Shown piece after piece: positions 1 through 8,611 of a stretch of 64,000 nucleotides of DNA. A program made the position numbers and the translations under genes. The stretch's first letter is position 1. Each line of letters starts with the position of its first letter. The notes below the pieces were generated by a model, which was not told the origin of the DNA, ran no database searches, and saw only the letters and a list, made by a program, of their open reading frames with translations. Origin of the DNA: Aestuariivivens insulae (GTDB taxonomy: Bacteria > Bacteroidota > Bacteroidia > Flavobacteriales > Flavobacteriaceae); NCBI RefSeq assembly GCF_022662195.1, contig NZ_JAKMCS010000010.1, positions 1 to 64,000 on the forward strand, written 5' to 3'.

Positions 1-78
1 TGGTCGATGCCTATTAGAAACTGGGGCATTATTTTAAACCAGTTTTTGACTATATTTGAAAAAAGGGTCCGGCTATAA
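1..78 (+). mobile_element. IS256-family transposase, C-terminal end (partial)
   Basis: The first 26 codons are open and end in TAA at 76-78. They read W-S-M-P-I-R-N-W-G and finish in FEKRVRL. The W-x-MPI-x-NW-G pattern followed by an L-x-QF-x-x-x-FE tail is the standard C-terminus of mutator/IS256 DDE transposases. The catalytic part lies left of the window, so I cannot say whether the enzyme is intact. The element is read on the plus strand and its end points at the 3' end of the converging pro genes. Family assignment is from motif memory, but the match is strong. Confidence 0.8.
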
Positions 79-103
79 AAAAGCTAAACCCTCGATTTAT
101 AAC

Positions 104-127
104 TTACACACTTTACGGGATAGTGTC
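104..127. repeat. Right terminal inverted repeat of the IS256-type element
   Basis: The stretch running from TTACACACTTTACGG to GGATAGTGTC lies 26 bp after the transposase stop. Its reverse complement begins GACACTATCC and continues into GTAAAGTGTGTAA, the form I associate with IS256-family ends. The left end is outside the window, so arm pairing and the target duplication cannot be checked. The outer edge lies about 20 bp from the proB stop codon, so the element did not interrupt proB. Confidence 0.55.
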
Positions 128-147
128 TTTAATAATAAGTATAAAAT

Positions 148-921
148 CTATGGAAGGGCAACCCTTGTTCCAATGGCTTTACCGTCTATAATATCAATAA
201 TGGTATTGTCCTTTTTCCCATTGGCAATATAGGTTGGAATATTATTTGCCGCTGTTTGCTGTGCATAATCCAACTTAGAGCCCATGCCGCCTCTTCCTTC
301 GCCATCAGATTTGTTACTATCTTTTATGTATTTATCGAAATCATCCTCTGGATTCACCTGTTTAACAAGGTCACTGCTTTCTGCTTCGGGGTGCCCCGTA
401 TAAAGCCCGTCTATATCGGTTAAAATAATAAGCTTATCGACCTTCATTAGTTGGGCTATTAAGCTCGCCAATTCATCATTATCGGAAAACATAGACATGG
501 TAACCGATACGGCATCATCTTCATTGGCAATAGGTATAACGCCTTCAGACAGTAAACCTTCGCAACAATTAATCATGTTCTCTCGATGCATACCTGGGCT
601 AAAGTCTCGCTTGGTAGGCAGTACTTGGGCACATTTCATGCCATAGTCATGAAAAATATTGTAATACAATCGCATCATTCTTGGTTGTCCAATGGCCGAA
701 TATACTTGTCGGCGTTGAGTCTTATCTGTAATTTTAGATTTCCCCAAAACTTCTTTTCCTGCTATTACAGAACCAGACGACACTAAAATGGTCATGATAT
801 CCCTTTCGTATAGCTCGGCTATTTGTTTCACCAAACGCCTTAAAACGGGTCGTACAATTCTATTGTCCTTATTGGTCATGACGTTAGTCCCAACCTTAAT
901 TACTATTTTCTCCTTGTACAT
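148..921 (-). CDS. proB: Glutamate 5-kinase, short form without PUA domain
   Basis: ATP-dependent phosphorylation of L-glutamate to gamma-glutamyl phosphate, first step of proline synthesis, cytosolic. The 257 residues contain only the amino-acid-kinase fold: IVIKVGTN at 6-13 (phosphate-binding lysine), SSGSVIAG near 48-55, FSDNDELAS at 145-153 and GRGGMGSKLDYA at 209-220. The C-terminal RNA-binding-like PUA domain of the E. coli enzyme (367 aa) is absent, which is a known natural variant. The ATG lies 1 nt after the proC stop, so the two genes form an operon transcribed proC then proB. No proA is visible here. An IS256 end sits just downstream. Confidence 0.9.
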   Translation of the reverse strand: MYKEKIVIKVGTNVMTNKDNRIVRPVLRRLVKQIAELYERDIMTILVSSGSVIAGKEVLGKSKITDKTQRRQVYSAIGQPRMMRLYYNIFHDYGMKCAQVLPTKRDFSPGMHRENMINCCEGLLSEGVIPIANEDDAVSVTMSMFSDNDELASLIAQLMKVDKLIILTDIDGLYTGHPEAESSDLVKQVNPEDDFDKYIKDSNKSDGEGRGGMGSKLDYAQQTAANNIPTYIANGKKDNTIIDIIDGKAIGTRVALP

Positions 922-922
922 T

Positions 923-1729
923 TTAATGGGCTTTTCCTAATTCTACAGCGCGGCTAAAAGCTGCAAAAGCGGCTTCCTTAATTAATTCATTAATTTTATT
1001 ATCATCCATAGAATCTAAGGCCGCTCGTGTAGTCCCCCCTTTGGAAGCTACCCGTTCCATCCAAGAATTTGGTGATAAATTGGATTGGTTGAACAACTCT
1101 ACTGCCCCTAAAAACGTTTGGCTCACCAATACCGTAGATTCGTTTTTTGAAAACCCCATTTGTGTAGCTGCTTCCATCATGCTCTGCATAAAGTAAAACA
1201 CGTAAGCAGGGCCACTACCGGATATTCCCGTAGAAGCATCTATCAACTTTTCGTTTCCTACTTCTATTGATTTTCCTGTGGTATCCAATAAATCTTCAAC
1301 CGTTAATTTTTCAATCCTTGACACTTCTGGAGAGGTGACATATGAGGTTAACCCCCTACCTATTTTAGCTGGCAAATTTGGCATTGCCCGTACTATTTTG
1401 GTCAACCCGGTCATCCTTTTCATAGAATCTATGGTTACCCCTGCCATTATTGAAATAATAATTTGCTGTGGTTTCACCAAAGATTTTATCGTTTTAAACA
1501 ACGCTTCTGCATGATACGGCTTTACGGCGATAAAAATAATATCTGCTTTAGGCACGCAATCATCCAATTTCTCGAAGGCATCAAAATGTGATATTTTATT
1601 GAGTTCTTCAAATTTCTCTTCAGATTTGTCCAAAACCATAATATTCTTCTTCTTAAGAAGTTTTGATTTGACCATTCCTTCGGCATAGGTAAGCCCCATA
1701 TTTCCGGCTCCTATTACTAGTACTTTCAT
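923..1729 (-). CDS. proC: Pyrroline-5-carboxylate reductase
   Basis: NAD(P)H-dependent reduction of pyrroline-5-carboxylate to proline, the last step of the pathway that proB begins. The 268 residues match the usual family length. The N-terminus has a Rossmann motif (VIGAGNMG, 5-12), RAMPN is at 114-118, and the C-terminal dimer domain has SGSGPAYVF (170-178) and the signature SKGGTTRAAL (229-238). The gene precedes proB in a two-gene minus-strand operon with a 1-nt gap. Family and role are clear. Confidence 0.95.
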   Translation of the reverse strand: MKVLVIGAGNMGLTYAEGMVKSKLLKKKNIMVLDKSEEKFEELNKISHFDAFEKLDDCVPKADIIFIAVKPYHAEALFKTIKSLVKPQQIIISIMAGVTIDSMKRMTGLTKIVRAMPNLPAKIGRGLTSYVTSPEVSRIEKLTVEDLLDTTGKSIEVGNEKLIDASTGISGSGPAYVFYFMQSMMEAATQMGFSKNESTVLVSQTFLGAVELFNQSNLSPNSWMERVASKGGTTRAALDSMDDNKINELIKEAAFAAFSRAVELGKAH

Positions 1730-1764
1730 TCGTTTTTATTTTACGGTTTATTTATATATACTGT

Positions 1765-1956
1765 TTAGACAAACAACATACAGTCTTTAGTATCTTTTAC
1801 CTCACCATAATAAGTTTCGCGGTATTTATGTAAGGTTTTAATTGGCCACCCTAACAGATACATTTTAATGTAAGTGACTTTTGTAATTAACTCACCCATT
1901 TTTACTGTATGTCGTTTTTCATATTTGGTTTTTCGTTTTACTTTTAAAATTTTCAT
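1765..1956 (-). CDS. Small conserved hypothetical protein, 63 aa
   Basis: A short lysine- and tyrosine-rich protein with no signal peptide or membrane segment (begins MKILKVKRKTKYEK; has LHKYRETYYGEVKD near the C-terminus). It lies 35 bp upstream of proC on the same strand and could be cotranscribed. I recall similar 60-65 aa proteins with a HKYRETYYGE core in other flavobacteria, but no function. The basic N-terminus would fit nucleic-acid or ribosome binding; that is speculation. Confidence 0.55.
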   Translation of the reverse strand: MKILKVKRKTKYEKRHTVKMGELITKVTYIKMYLLGWPIKTLHKYRETYYGEVKDTKDCMLFV

Positions 1957-2039
1957 GTGTTTTTAATTATTTTCAATGGTCACATTTCAACCAAGCTCTG
2001 TGCCCATATGTTTGTTTTAATAACTTAAATGTTTTGGTT

Positions 2040-2477
2040 TTATCTAATTAACCGCATTTCTACGTTCCTTAACGTAAACCCCTGTTTTTCAAACAGTTTA
2101 ATAACAGGATTCTTTACATTAATGTAAGTTCCTATGTCGCCTTTACAATAGGCTTTGGTATGCTTTATCAATGCCTTGCCTATACCTTGTCTTCTTGCAC
2201 CTTCTTTAACCGCTACATAAACCAATAGGTTTTCTGGCATGTATTCGTTCATTCCCGTTCTATTAACTACTATAACTCCCAATATTTCATTGTGTTCTTC
2301 TTTAACAAACACATATCCCCCTAAGCCAGGTATCTCTTTAGCGGCATATAAAATGGATTTTCTTATGGCTCTTTTAGTATCTTTAAATTCGCCAGAATAT
2401 TCATGTAAAAAATTAGTGATGCGATTTATATCATTAATAGATAATCTTGAAAAAGCATCATAGGTTTTTATTGGCAT
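2040..2477 (-). CDS. GNAT-family N-acetyltransferase
   Basis: A 145-aa single-domain acyl-CoA N-acetyltransferase fold. Motif A of the acetyl-CoA pyrophosphate loop is visible as RRQGIGKAL at 95-103, preceded by the strand LLVYVAV (84-90) and followed by the late strand and helix pattern NPVIKLFEKQGF. The substrate cannot be read from the sequence. A promoter-like pair of boxes lies about 255 nt upstream (2733-2764, minus strand), leaving a long leader with short reading frames. Confidence 0.8.
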   Translation of the reverse strand: MPIKTYDAFSRLSINDINRITNFLHEYSGEFKDTKRAIRKSILYAAKEIPGLGGYVFVKEEHNEILGVIVVNRTGMNEYMPENLLVYVAVKEGARRQGIGKALIKHTKAYCKGDIGTYINVKNPVIKLFEKQGFTLRNVEMRLIR

Positions 2478-2854
2478 TACAATAGGGTGTATTACATTGC
2501 ACCTTCATCTACAATAAGTAGATGCAACGTATAATATTAGATATAAAATAGATTGGCCATATGCTATTGAAGCAACCGGCATCAATGGATAAAAAATATT
2601 TCGTGAGAAATTAGCTTAAAAGCCTATTGAATTGCAGGAGGGATAAATTTACTGGACTGATTTCTAAAAACTAGAAAACTAAAGTTGAAGATTCTACTAT
2701 TTTGTCGCTCATGTATTCCTTTTCCCATGCTGCAAAGCTACAAAAACTATTAGCCAATGTCAAATTAGGCCAATTAAGCTTACTACAAATGGGATATAAA
2801 CAAAAAAAAGCCTCCTATTAGGAAGCTTTCTTAGTAATTTGTACTGTTTGCTGT
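2478..2854. other. Gap between GNAT gene and yajC, with an orphan promoter
   Basis: No long gene in this stretch. On the minus strand there is TTTG at 2761-2764, a 20-nt spacer, then TAGCTTTG at 2733-2740, a full Bacteroidota vegetative promoter. The predicted transcript starts near 2726-2728 and runs toward the GNAT gene through two short frames, one starting at 2728 and one at 2712 (MSDKIVESSTLVF, 13 codons). These frames look too short to call as genes. The yajC terminator occupies the right edge. Confidence 0.4.
2803..2829 (-). terminator. Rho-independent terminator after yajC
   Basis: Arms AAAGCCTCC and GGAAGCTTT with one mismatch and a TATTA loop. On the minus strand the hairpin is followed by a run of eight T. 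It lies about 25 nt after the yajC stop and closes the nusB-DUF1573-yajC operon. Confidence 0.7.
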
Positions 2855-3145
2855 TTATTTTTTAGCAGGCGCATTTACTTTACTGCTCATTTCCATAGAA
2901 ATAGCCGATTTGTCGAACTTTAATTTTCCAGCTAAAGTCTCGATAATACAACTATTATCTTTATCGTTTAGCTCGGCAATCTTTCCGTGCAGACCACTTT
3001 TGGTGACTACTTTATCACCACGTTTTAATTCGGCAGCAAACTTTTTCTCTTTTTTTGCGCGTTTCATTTGTGGTGCTATCATAAAGAAATAAACCACTAC
3101 AAACATTAAAATAAAGGGTAACATAGACCCTATTCCTTCTCCCAT
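2855..3145 (-). CDS. yajC: Preprotein translocase auxiliary subunit YajC
   Basis: Inner-membrane protein that associates with SecDF and the SecYEG channel. The 96 residues show one membrane segment (about 8-24, LPFILMFVVVYFFMIAP) followed by the conserved QMKRAKKEKKF and the cytosolic stretch KRGDKVVTKSGLHGKI that define the family. The start lies 12 nt after the stop of the DUF1573 lipoprotein gene, so both are in the nusB operon. Length and motif order are normal. Confidence 0.93.
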   Translation of the reverse strand: MGEGIGSMLPFILMFVVVYFFMIAPQMKRAKKEKKFAAELKRGDKVVTKSGLHGKIAELNDKDNSCIIETLAGKLKFDKSAISMEMSSKVNAPAKK

Positions 3146-3157
3146 GTCTAATTTTGT

Positions 3158-3637
3158 TTAATGCGCTGCAGTCGTTGCAGCTGTTTTATTTGGATCTGGC
3201 TTTACAAAAGCCGTTATTTTTACAGTCTCTGTACCTTTTTCGGTATTGGCAGTAACTGTAATTGTTTTAGATACTTTATTGGTACCACTACCATTAAACT
3301 TAACGGTAAACTCTCCTGTTGCTCCAGGAGCTAATGGTTCCCTGCTCCAATCTTTAGGCACCGTACAACCACAAGAACTTTTTATATCTGTAATAACTAA
3401 AGGCGCTTCTCCTGTGTTGGTATATTTAAATACCGTTTCTACAGGTGTTTTGGCTTCAATTTCTCCAAAGTCATGTTCTTTTTTGTCAAATTCAATAACA
3501 GGAAATTTAGAAGCTACAGCATCTCTTTCGGCTGCTTGAGCTACATTATTCTCGTCTATTTTTTTTGCTGCATTTTCTTTACATGATGTAAAAGCTACTA
3601 AGCAGATTGCACTTAATCCTAAAATTAACTTCTTCAT
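3158..3637 (-). CDS. DUF1573 lipoprotein
   Basis: A 159-aa exported protein with a lipoprotein signal (MKKLILGLSAICLVAFTSC, lipid-modified Cys19 predicted). The mature part is an immunoglobulin-like DUF1573 domain with FGEIEAKTPVETVFKYTNTG and the conserved SSCGCTVP segment, common in Bacteroidota secreted proteins. The molecular role is unknown. It sits between nusB and yajC in one operon; the position is one I recall as conserved in flavobacteria. Confidence 0.85.
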   Translation of the reverse strand: MKKLILGLSAICLVAFTSCKENAAKKIDENNVAQAAERDAVASKFPVIEFDKKEHDFGEIEAKTPVETVFKYTNTGEAPLVITDIKSSCGCTVPKDWSREPLAPGATGEFTVKFNGSGTNKVSKTITVTANTEKGTETVKITAFVKPDPNKTAATTAAH

Positions 3638-3787
3638 AATAGATGGTTTTTAATTTTTTGGTTCGTAAAAATAACAATTATTTCTCCGATTTAAAATTTT
3701 TATGACTTCTTAACAGAATTCCCATTTTCACAGGAATGGCAATTCCTTCGGAATCAAAATGCTAAAGCGTCTGGAAACCCTTTTAAT

Positions 3788-4732
3788 TTATAGCAAGCCC
3801 CTACCTACTTTATTTAACGTATTGGCTTCTTGGTATTCTTTCACCAGCTTATCCAAAATACCATTAATAAAAATGCTGCTCTTTGGTGTTGAATATTCCT
3901 TTGCTATCTCTAAATATTCATTAATAGTCACTTTTACGGGAATGGACGGAAACTCCTTAAGTTCACAAATGGCCATTTGCAACAACACAAAATCGACATC
4001 GGCAATACGGTCGGCATCCCAGTTCTTGGTTTTTTGTCCTATTTCTTTATTAAGCTTTTCTGTCTTTAATATTGTTTTTTTAAATAGGTCTATGGCAAAT
4101 TGTTTATCGTCCATATCCTTATAAAGCCTTGGTGTAAAATAATGATCGTGCACTGTTGGCTTAGCTTTCCTTAATAGTTTTAAAATGGTCGTATTAACGG
4201 TTGGAAGGTCGTCCAACCAAGTTAAGTGTTTATCTTCTATATAATCGTAAAGCTTATCGTTTGGCGCTATGATGTCTTTAAAAATATCAACTACAAATTC
4301 TTTGTCTTCCTTAAAGTTAGAAGTACGGGTTTGCATATAGCTAGCGTACAAATCACTTTTTGCAATCGCTTTAAAAACCACATCGACATACTCGTCGTCC
4401 AATTCCCAATTGTTTATTTTGTGGGCTTCCAATTGGTCTTGTAAAGGCTTATTTTCCCTTAAAAGGTGCAACAGTTCATTATTAACAAACTTCCTGTTGG
4501 GGTTTCTATCCTCTTGGGTTGCTAAATGCTTGTTTTGCTTTTTTTGTAAGTCGGTTTCTGCTCTTTTTTGGACCTCGATAAGTAGTGCTACTAATAATAG
4601 GTACAGATTGTACATATTATCGATACTAAACAAAAGAAACTTTTGAGGTTTTAATAAATCGTCACTCGCACTACCATTAAATGCATATATAGACTGCATT
4701 ACTTTTACACGAATATGTCTCCTGTTTAGCAT
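3788..4732 (-). CDS. nusB: Transcription antitermination factor NusB, long form
   Basis: The C-terminal part (about residues 160-300) is a NusB domain, with DADRIADVDFVLLQMAICE and VTINEYLEIAKEYSTPKSSIFINGILDKL typical of its helices. NusB with NusE binds boxA RNA and supports rRNA antitermination. At 314 aa it is about twice the E. coli length; the N-terminal half is a helical extension that I recall as usual in Bacteroidota. It heads the nusB-DUF1573-yajC operon, with a 150-nt gap to the lipoprotein gene. Confidence 0.88.
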   Translation of the reverse strand: MLNRRHIRVKVMQSIYAFNGSASDDLLKPQKFLLFSIDNMYNLYLLLVALLIEVQKRAETDLQKKQNKHLATQEDRNPNRKFVNNELLHLLRENKPLQDQLEAHKINNWELDDEYVDVVFKAIAKSDLYASYMQTRTSNFKEDKEFVVDIFKDIIAPNDKLYDYIEDKHLTWLDDLPTVNTTILKLLRKAKPTVHDHYFTPRLYKDMDDKQFAIDLFKKTILKTEKLNKEIGQKTKNWDADRIADVDFVLLQMAICELKEFPSIPVKVTINEYLEIAKEYSTPKSSIFINGILDKLVKEYQEANTLNKVGRGLL

Positions 4733-4785
4733 AATTACAAAGAACCTTTAAATAAATTGCGTTATTTTAAATCTAAATTCCGGCA

Positions 4786-4793
4786 CAAAAATA
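4786..4793 (-). promoter_or_regulatory. Promoter -7 box for nusB
   Basis: Read on the minus strand this is TATTTTTG, matching TAnnTTTG, 54 nt upstream of the nusB ATG. No clear -33 TTG was found. Confidence 0.4.
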
Positions 4794-4876
4794 ATACTAT
4801 TTTCAATATTTAAGTTCAATTCATCACATTTATTATTACTCATTTTTCTATATGCCTAACAAATTCATTCTACGTT

Positions 4877-4955
4877 GTGTGCTTTGTGCTTCTTCGCTAG
4901 CTTTGTGGTTTTAACTAAATACAAAGCACACTAAGAAAGTACCAAGGACACTAAG
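4877..4955. repeat. Imperfect palindromic repeat in the nusB/ABC-transporter gap
   Basis: The 455-bp gap between the divergent nusB and ABC genes contains an imperfect inverted repeat. GCTTTGT at 4900-4906 and ACAAAGC at 4921-4927 form the inner arms; the outer parts CTTTGTGCTTCTT and AAGAAAGTACCAAGG pair poorly. I recall similar sequences (CTTTGTGCTT, CTTTGTGGTT) scattered in Bacteroidota genomes. The rest of the gap (4956-5140) shows nothing I can name. Confidence 0.45.
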
Positions 4956-5142
4956 TCCACTGGCAATGGACTGAGGTCTAATAATGACCGAACACCTATT
5001 GCTATCAAAACATTTTTCTGCACAACTACTATTAGGGGGCTATGCAATGTTTTCAATCTTTGCTATGCATTTAACTCCTTAATTTATACATTATTTAACA
5101 TTCTCCACGTAGAATACAAACATTAATATACTTTAAATCCTG

Positions 5143-5150
5143 TATCTTTG
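5143..5150 (+). promoter_or_regulatory. Promoter -7 box for the ABC transporter gene
   Basis: TATCTTTG matches TAnnTTTG and lies 37 nt upstream of the ATG at 5188. Confidence 0.5.
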
Positions 5151-5187
5151 CTTTCTTGATTTTAAAAAAAAGAGTCATCAATTTTAA

Positions 5188-6951
5188 ATGAAAGCACTTC
5201 AACATTTAAATAAATATTTTTATAAGTACAAAACCTATCTAACTATTGGTGTTATTATAACCATTGTTGCTAGAATTTTTCTGCTTTACACCCCGCGTTA
5301 TGTAAAAAAGATATTTGTAATCGTTGAAAAGAGCTTAGACAACGCTATAACAGACGAAGCTTTTAAAGCTGAATTAATCGAAGCCGTTTTATATATTATC
5401 GGGGCTGCTTTAATTGGTGGTATCCTTACCTTCTTTATGCGTCAAACCATTATAAATGTGTCTAGGTATATTGAATACGATTTAAAAAATGAAGTCTATA
5501 ACCAATACCAAAAACTATCCCTAAACTTTTATAAAAAGAACAGAACGGGCGATTTAATGAACCGTATAAGTGAGGATGTTGGTAGGGTACGCATGTATGT
5601 AGGCCCAGCTTTAATGTACAGTATTAATACCATAACGCTTTTTATTATCGTAATTATCTATATGGTAAATGCATCGCCCAAACTTACCCTATACACCATA
5701 ATACCTTTACCCATTTTATCGGTTATTATTTATAAACTAAGCAGGGAAATCCATAAACGTAGTACTATTGTACAGGAATATCTATCCAAACTATCCACTT
5801 ACACCCAAGAATCCTTTAGTGGCATATCGGTGATAAAGGCTTACGGAATAGAGCCCTTAACCAACAAAAACTTCAACACCCTGGCTTTAGGGAGTAAAGA
5901 AAAACAAATAAGCCTTACCCGTGTGCAGGCCTGGTTCTTTCCTATGATGATCCTGCTTATTGGCACCAGTAACTTACTTGTTATTTATATTGGAGGTATG
6001 CAATATATAAATGGGGAGATTGAAAGTTTAGGCACCATTGCCGAATTCATTATTTATGTAAATATGCTCACGTGGCCTGTCGCTACTGTAGGTTGGGTAA
6101 CTTCAATAGTGCAGCAAGCTGAAGCTTCGCAAAAACGAATAAATGAGTTCTTAAAGCTTGAACCCGAGATCAAAAATACCGTAACGCATCCTTCAGAAAT
6201 TGATGGTGATATTGTATTTAACAATGTATCTTTCACTTACGACGACACCAACATTCAGGCACTTAAAAACATAAGTTTCACCATTAAGAAAGGAGAAACC
6301 CTTGCCATATTGGGCAAAACAGGCTCTGGAAAATCAACCATATTAGATTTAATAGGCAGGCTGTATGATATCAATTCCGGTTCAATCACTATTAACAACA
6401 CAGCAATAGACCAACTCAACCTAAACAGTTTACGCAATAGCATTGGCTATGTACCACAAGATGCCTTTTTGTTTTCAGATAGCATAAAGAACAACATCAA
6501 ATTTGGCAACGAAGACGCTAGTGACAACGATGTTATTGTTGCCGCCAAGCAGGCAAACGTGCACAAAAACATTATCAATTTTAAAAATGGGTACGATACC
6601 GTTCTTGGTGAACGTGGCATCACCCTTTCTGGTGGACAAAAACAACGGGTATCCATAGCCCGTGCCATCATTAAGTCGCCAAAAATACTCTTGTTTGACG
6701 ATTGCCTTTCTGCTGTTGACACCGAAACTGAAGAAAAAATACTTAAAAACCTAAACAAGATATCTTCCAACAAAACCACCGTTATTGTAAGCCATAGGGT
6801 GTCCTCGGCTAAAAATGCCGATAAAATTATTGTTCTGGAAAATGGCGGAATTGTACAGGAAGGCACTCATGACAGCTTGATAAATACCGATGGCTATTAT
6901 AAGCACCTTTACTTAAAACAATTAACAGAGACCGATACACACAAGCTTTAA
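5188..6951 (+). CDS. ABC exporter, fused permease and ATPase
   Basis: A 587-aa half-transporter of the MsbA/MdlB type. Residues 1 to about 310 form the six-helix membrane domain; the C-terminal ATPase has Walker A GKTGSGKST (376-384), Q-loop YVPQD, signature LSGGQKQR (480-487) and H-loop VSHRVS near 533. The residue after the Walker B aspartate is Asp505, not the usual Glu (LLFDDCLSAVD), a feature of the weak site in heterodimeric exporters such as MdlA. This suggests it pairs with another half-transporter, or hydrolyses slowly. Substrate unknown. Monocistronic with its own promoter. Confidence 0.88.
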   Translation: MKALQHLNKYFYKYKTYLTIGVIITIVARIFLLYTPRYVKKIFVIVEKSLDNAITDEAFKAELIEAVLYIIGAALIGGILTFFMRQTIINVSRYIEYDLKNEVYNQYQKLSLNFYKKNRTGDLMNRISEDVGRVRMYVGPALMYSINTITLFIIVIIYMVNASPKLTLYTIIPLPILSVIIYKLSREIHKRSTIVQEYLSKLSTYTQESFSGISVIKAYGIEPLTNKNFNTLALGSKEKQISLTRVQAWFFPMMILLIGTSNLLVIYIGGMQYINGEIESLGTIAEFIIYVNMLTWPVATVGWVTSIVQQAEASQKRINEFLKLEPEIKNTVTHPSEIDGDIVFNNVSFTYDDTNIQALKNISFTIKKGETLAILGKTGSGKSTILDLIGRLYDINSGSITINNTAIDQLNLNSLRNSIGYVPQDAFLFSDSIKNNIKFGNEDASDNDVIVAAKQANVHKNIINFKNGYDTVLGERGITLSGGQKQRVSIARAIIKSPKILLFDDCLSAVDTETEEKILKNLNKISSNKTTVIVSHRVSSAKNADKIIVLENGGIVQEGTHDSLINTDGYYKHLYLKQLTETDTHKL

Positions 6952-7121
6952 ACATATATTATATGTGTTTTTTTTCCTCAAATAATTAAGATTAACACAA
7001 TAAAAACAGAGAATAAAAAAAGAAACTTTAAAATTTGTTGGTTAGTTTCGGTTTTTTTTAGATTTTTGGTGAATACAACGATATAGTTATCAATTTCTAA
7101 ACCATAAAGAATTATAATGAC

Positions 7122-7499
7122 ATGATGGAGAAAGAGGAAATTTTTTCAAAAGTTTTAAGAGCAGGAAGACGCACCTACTTTTTTGATGTACGTGCCACAA
7201 AAGCAGATGATTATTATTTGACCATTACAGAAAGTAAAAAGTTTACAAATGATGATGGGTCTTTTCACTACAAAAAGCATAAGATTTACATTTACAAAGA
7301 AGATTTTGCTGAGTTTAAGGACATATTAGCAGAAATGACAGAATATATCATTAATGAAAAAGGCGATGAAGTGATTAGTGAGCGTCATCAAAAAGATTTC
7401 AAAAAAGAATACAATCATTCTGACAACGGCGAAACGGTCTCTCAGGATGCTTTGAATTCTACAGACAGTTTTACAGATATCGATTTTGACGATATTTAA
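7122..7499 (+). CDS. DUF3276 PUR-domain nucleic-acid-binding protein
   Basis: A 125-aa cytosolic protein. The segment FSKVLRAGRRTYFFDVRATKADDYYLTITES followed by KKHKIYIYKEDF is the PUR repeat of DUF3276, related to eukaryotic Pur-alpha and Borrelia BpuR, which bind single-stranded DNA or RNA. The acidic tail (DSFTDIDFDDI) is typical. Two adjacent Met codons make the exact start ambiguous by one residue. A strong terminator follows. Biological role in Bacteroidota is not established. Confidence 0.85.
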   Translation: MMEKEEIFSKVLRAGRRTYFFDVRATKADDYYLTITESKKFTNDDGSFHYKKHKIYIYKEDFAEFKDILAEMTEYIINEKGDEVISERHQKDFKKEYNHSDNGETVSQDALNSTDSFTDIDFDDI

Positions 7500-7534
7500 A
7501 ACCTAACTAAACACTACTACTCAATTAACTAAAG

Positions 7535-7565
7535 AACCACTAATGCTTATATTAGTGGTTTTTTT
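7535..7565 (+). terminator. Rho-independent terminator after the PUR-domain gene
   Basis: Arms AACCACTAAT and ATTAGTGGTT are perfect 10-bp partners around a 6-nt loop, followed by a T run. The minus-strand gene ends at 7564, so the hairpin sits between two converging genes. Confidence 0.85.
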
Positions 7566-8607
7566 ATGCTTTAACCCTTAGTAAAGTAACTGTTAGTATA
7601 ATCAACACAACACCAATTGCTACATGCCAACCATATAGCGAAAACAACATGAAAGCTATAAACAGTAGCCACATAGGAACTACTGTAATAGCTATTGCAA
7701 ACCTAAATGTAGATACAAATTCCACCTCATCTATTTTAGGTTTTACAACAATCTTCCAAATGCCATAAGGCGCTATTAAACCACATACGAACAAGACATT
7801 TATTACCTGGCCAAATACTCCCGATTTTTTGGGCCTATTGAATTGGCAATCCAAAAGGTCGTTAGCTATACAGGCATTTACCGCTTTAGGATTTAAGAAA
7901 TCTGTCCCCATACCTTCCAATCGTTCTAAAGTAGACTCGTATGCTTCTATTGGGATATGTGTCGTAAGTTGCGTTAATTCCGCATGCACCATAGTCTTTA
8001 AACGATTTACAGCTATGTTTCTATTGGCATCCAAAAACGCTTTTGCTGATATTGCTTTTCCATAATAAACTGCAACCTGGCTGGGGAACCCTTCGGCCTT
8101 TTCAAAATTAAAACCAATGGGCACTAATTGTAAATCGGTATTGGGATACTTCTCCAAAGTATCAAAAACAATACGCGTAAACCCTTTACTTAAAGGCCTA
8201 ACCGTTCTTTTTATATTATGGCTTCCTTCTGGAAAAATGGTAACTGCTTCCCCCTTATGTAACAACACAGAACAATTATTAAAAACCGAATTATTATGCG
8301 TTAAGGTATTCCACCCATCCCGAATACGATACACAGGAAACATTCTAAGGCTATGAAGTATTTTACTAACCAATGGCTTTTTAAATACAGCGGCACGTGT
8401 TAAAAAATAGGAAAACCTACCACATTTGGTCGCTATCAATAAAGCATCGATCAAAGCATTTTGGTGATTAGCCAAAAACAATACAGGTTTATGTTTTGGA
8501 AGGGCATCTTGGTTAACATGTTCTACCTTTTTAAAATAAAAAAACAGCCCTATCCGTAAATAAGTCCGAATAGCATGTAACCAAAATAGTTCTAAACCCT
8601 TTTTCAA
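7564..8607 (-). CDS. Lysophospholipid/glycerol acyltransferase family protein
   Basis: A 347-aa PlsC-type acyltransferase with extra C-terminal membrane helices. The acyl-transfer motif is NHQNALID near 46-53, one residue longer than the textbook HX4D spacing; I recall this NHQNAL variant in other Bacteroidota. The glycerol-phosphate block is FPEGSHNIKRTVRPLSKG. The last 90 residues hold two or more hydrophobic segments, implying a membrane anchor. It is the third gene of a tight minus operon after CsaA-like and BASS genes (gap 4 nt). Exact acceptor unknown. Confidence 0.8.
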   Translation of the reverse strand: MKKGLELFWLHAIRTYLRIGLFFYFKKVEHVNQDALPKHKPVLFLANHQNALIDALLIATKCGRFSYFLTRAAVFKKPLVSKILHSLRMFPVYRIRDGWNTLTHNNSVFNNCSVLLHKGEAVTIFPEGSHNIKRTVRPLSKGFTRIVFDTLEKYPNTDLQLVPIGFNFEKAEGFPSQVAVYYGKAISAKAFLDANRNIAVNRLKTMVHAELTQLTTHIPIEAYESTLERLEGMGTDFLNPKAVNACIANDLLDCQFNRPKKSGVFGQVINVLFVCGLIAPYGIWKIVVKPKIDEVEFVSTFRFAIAITVVPMWLLFIAFMLFSLYGWHVAIGVVLIILTVTLLRVKA

Positions 8608-8611
8608 ATCA

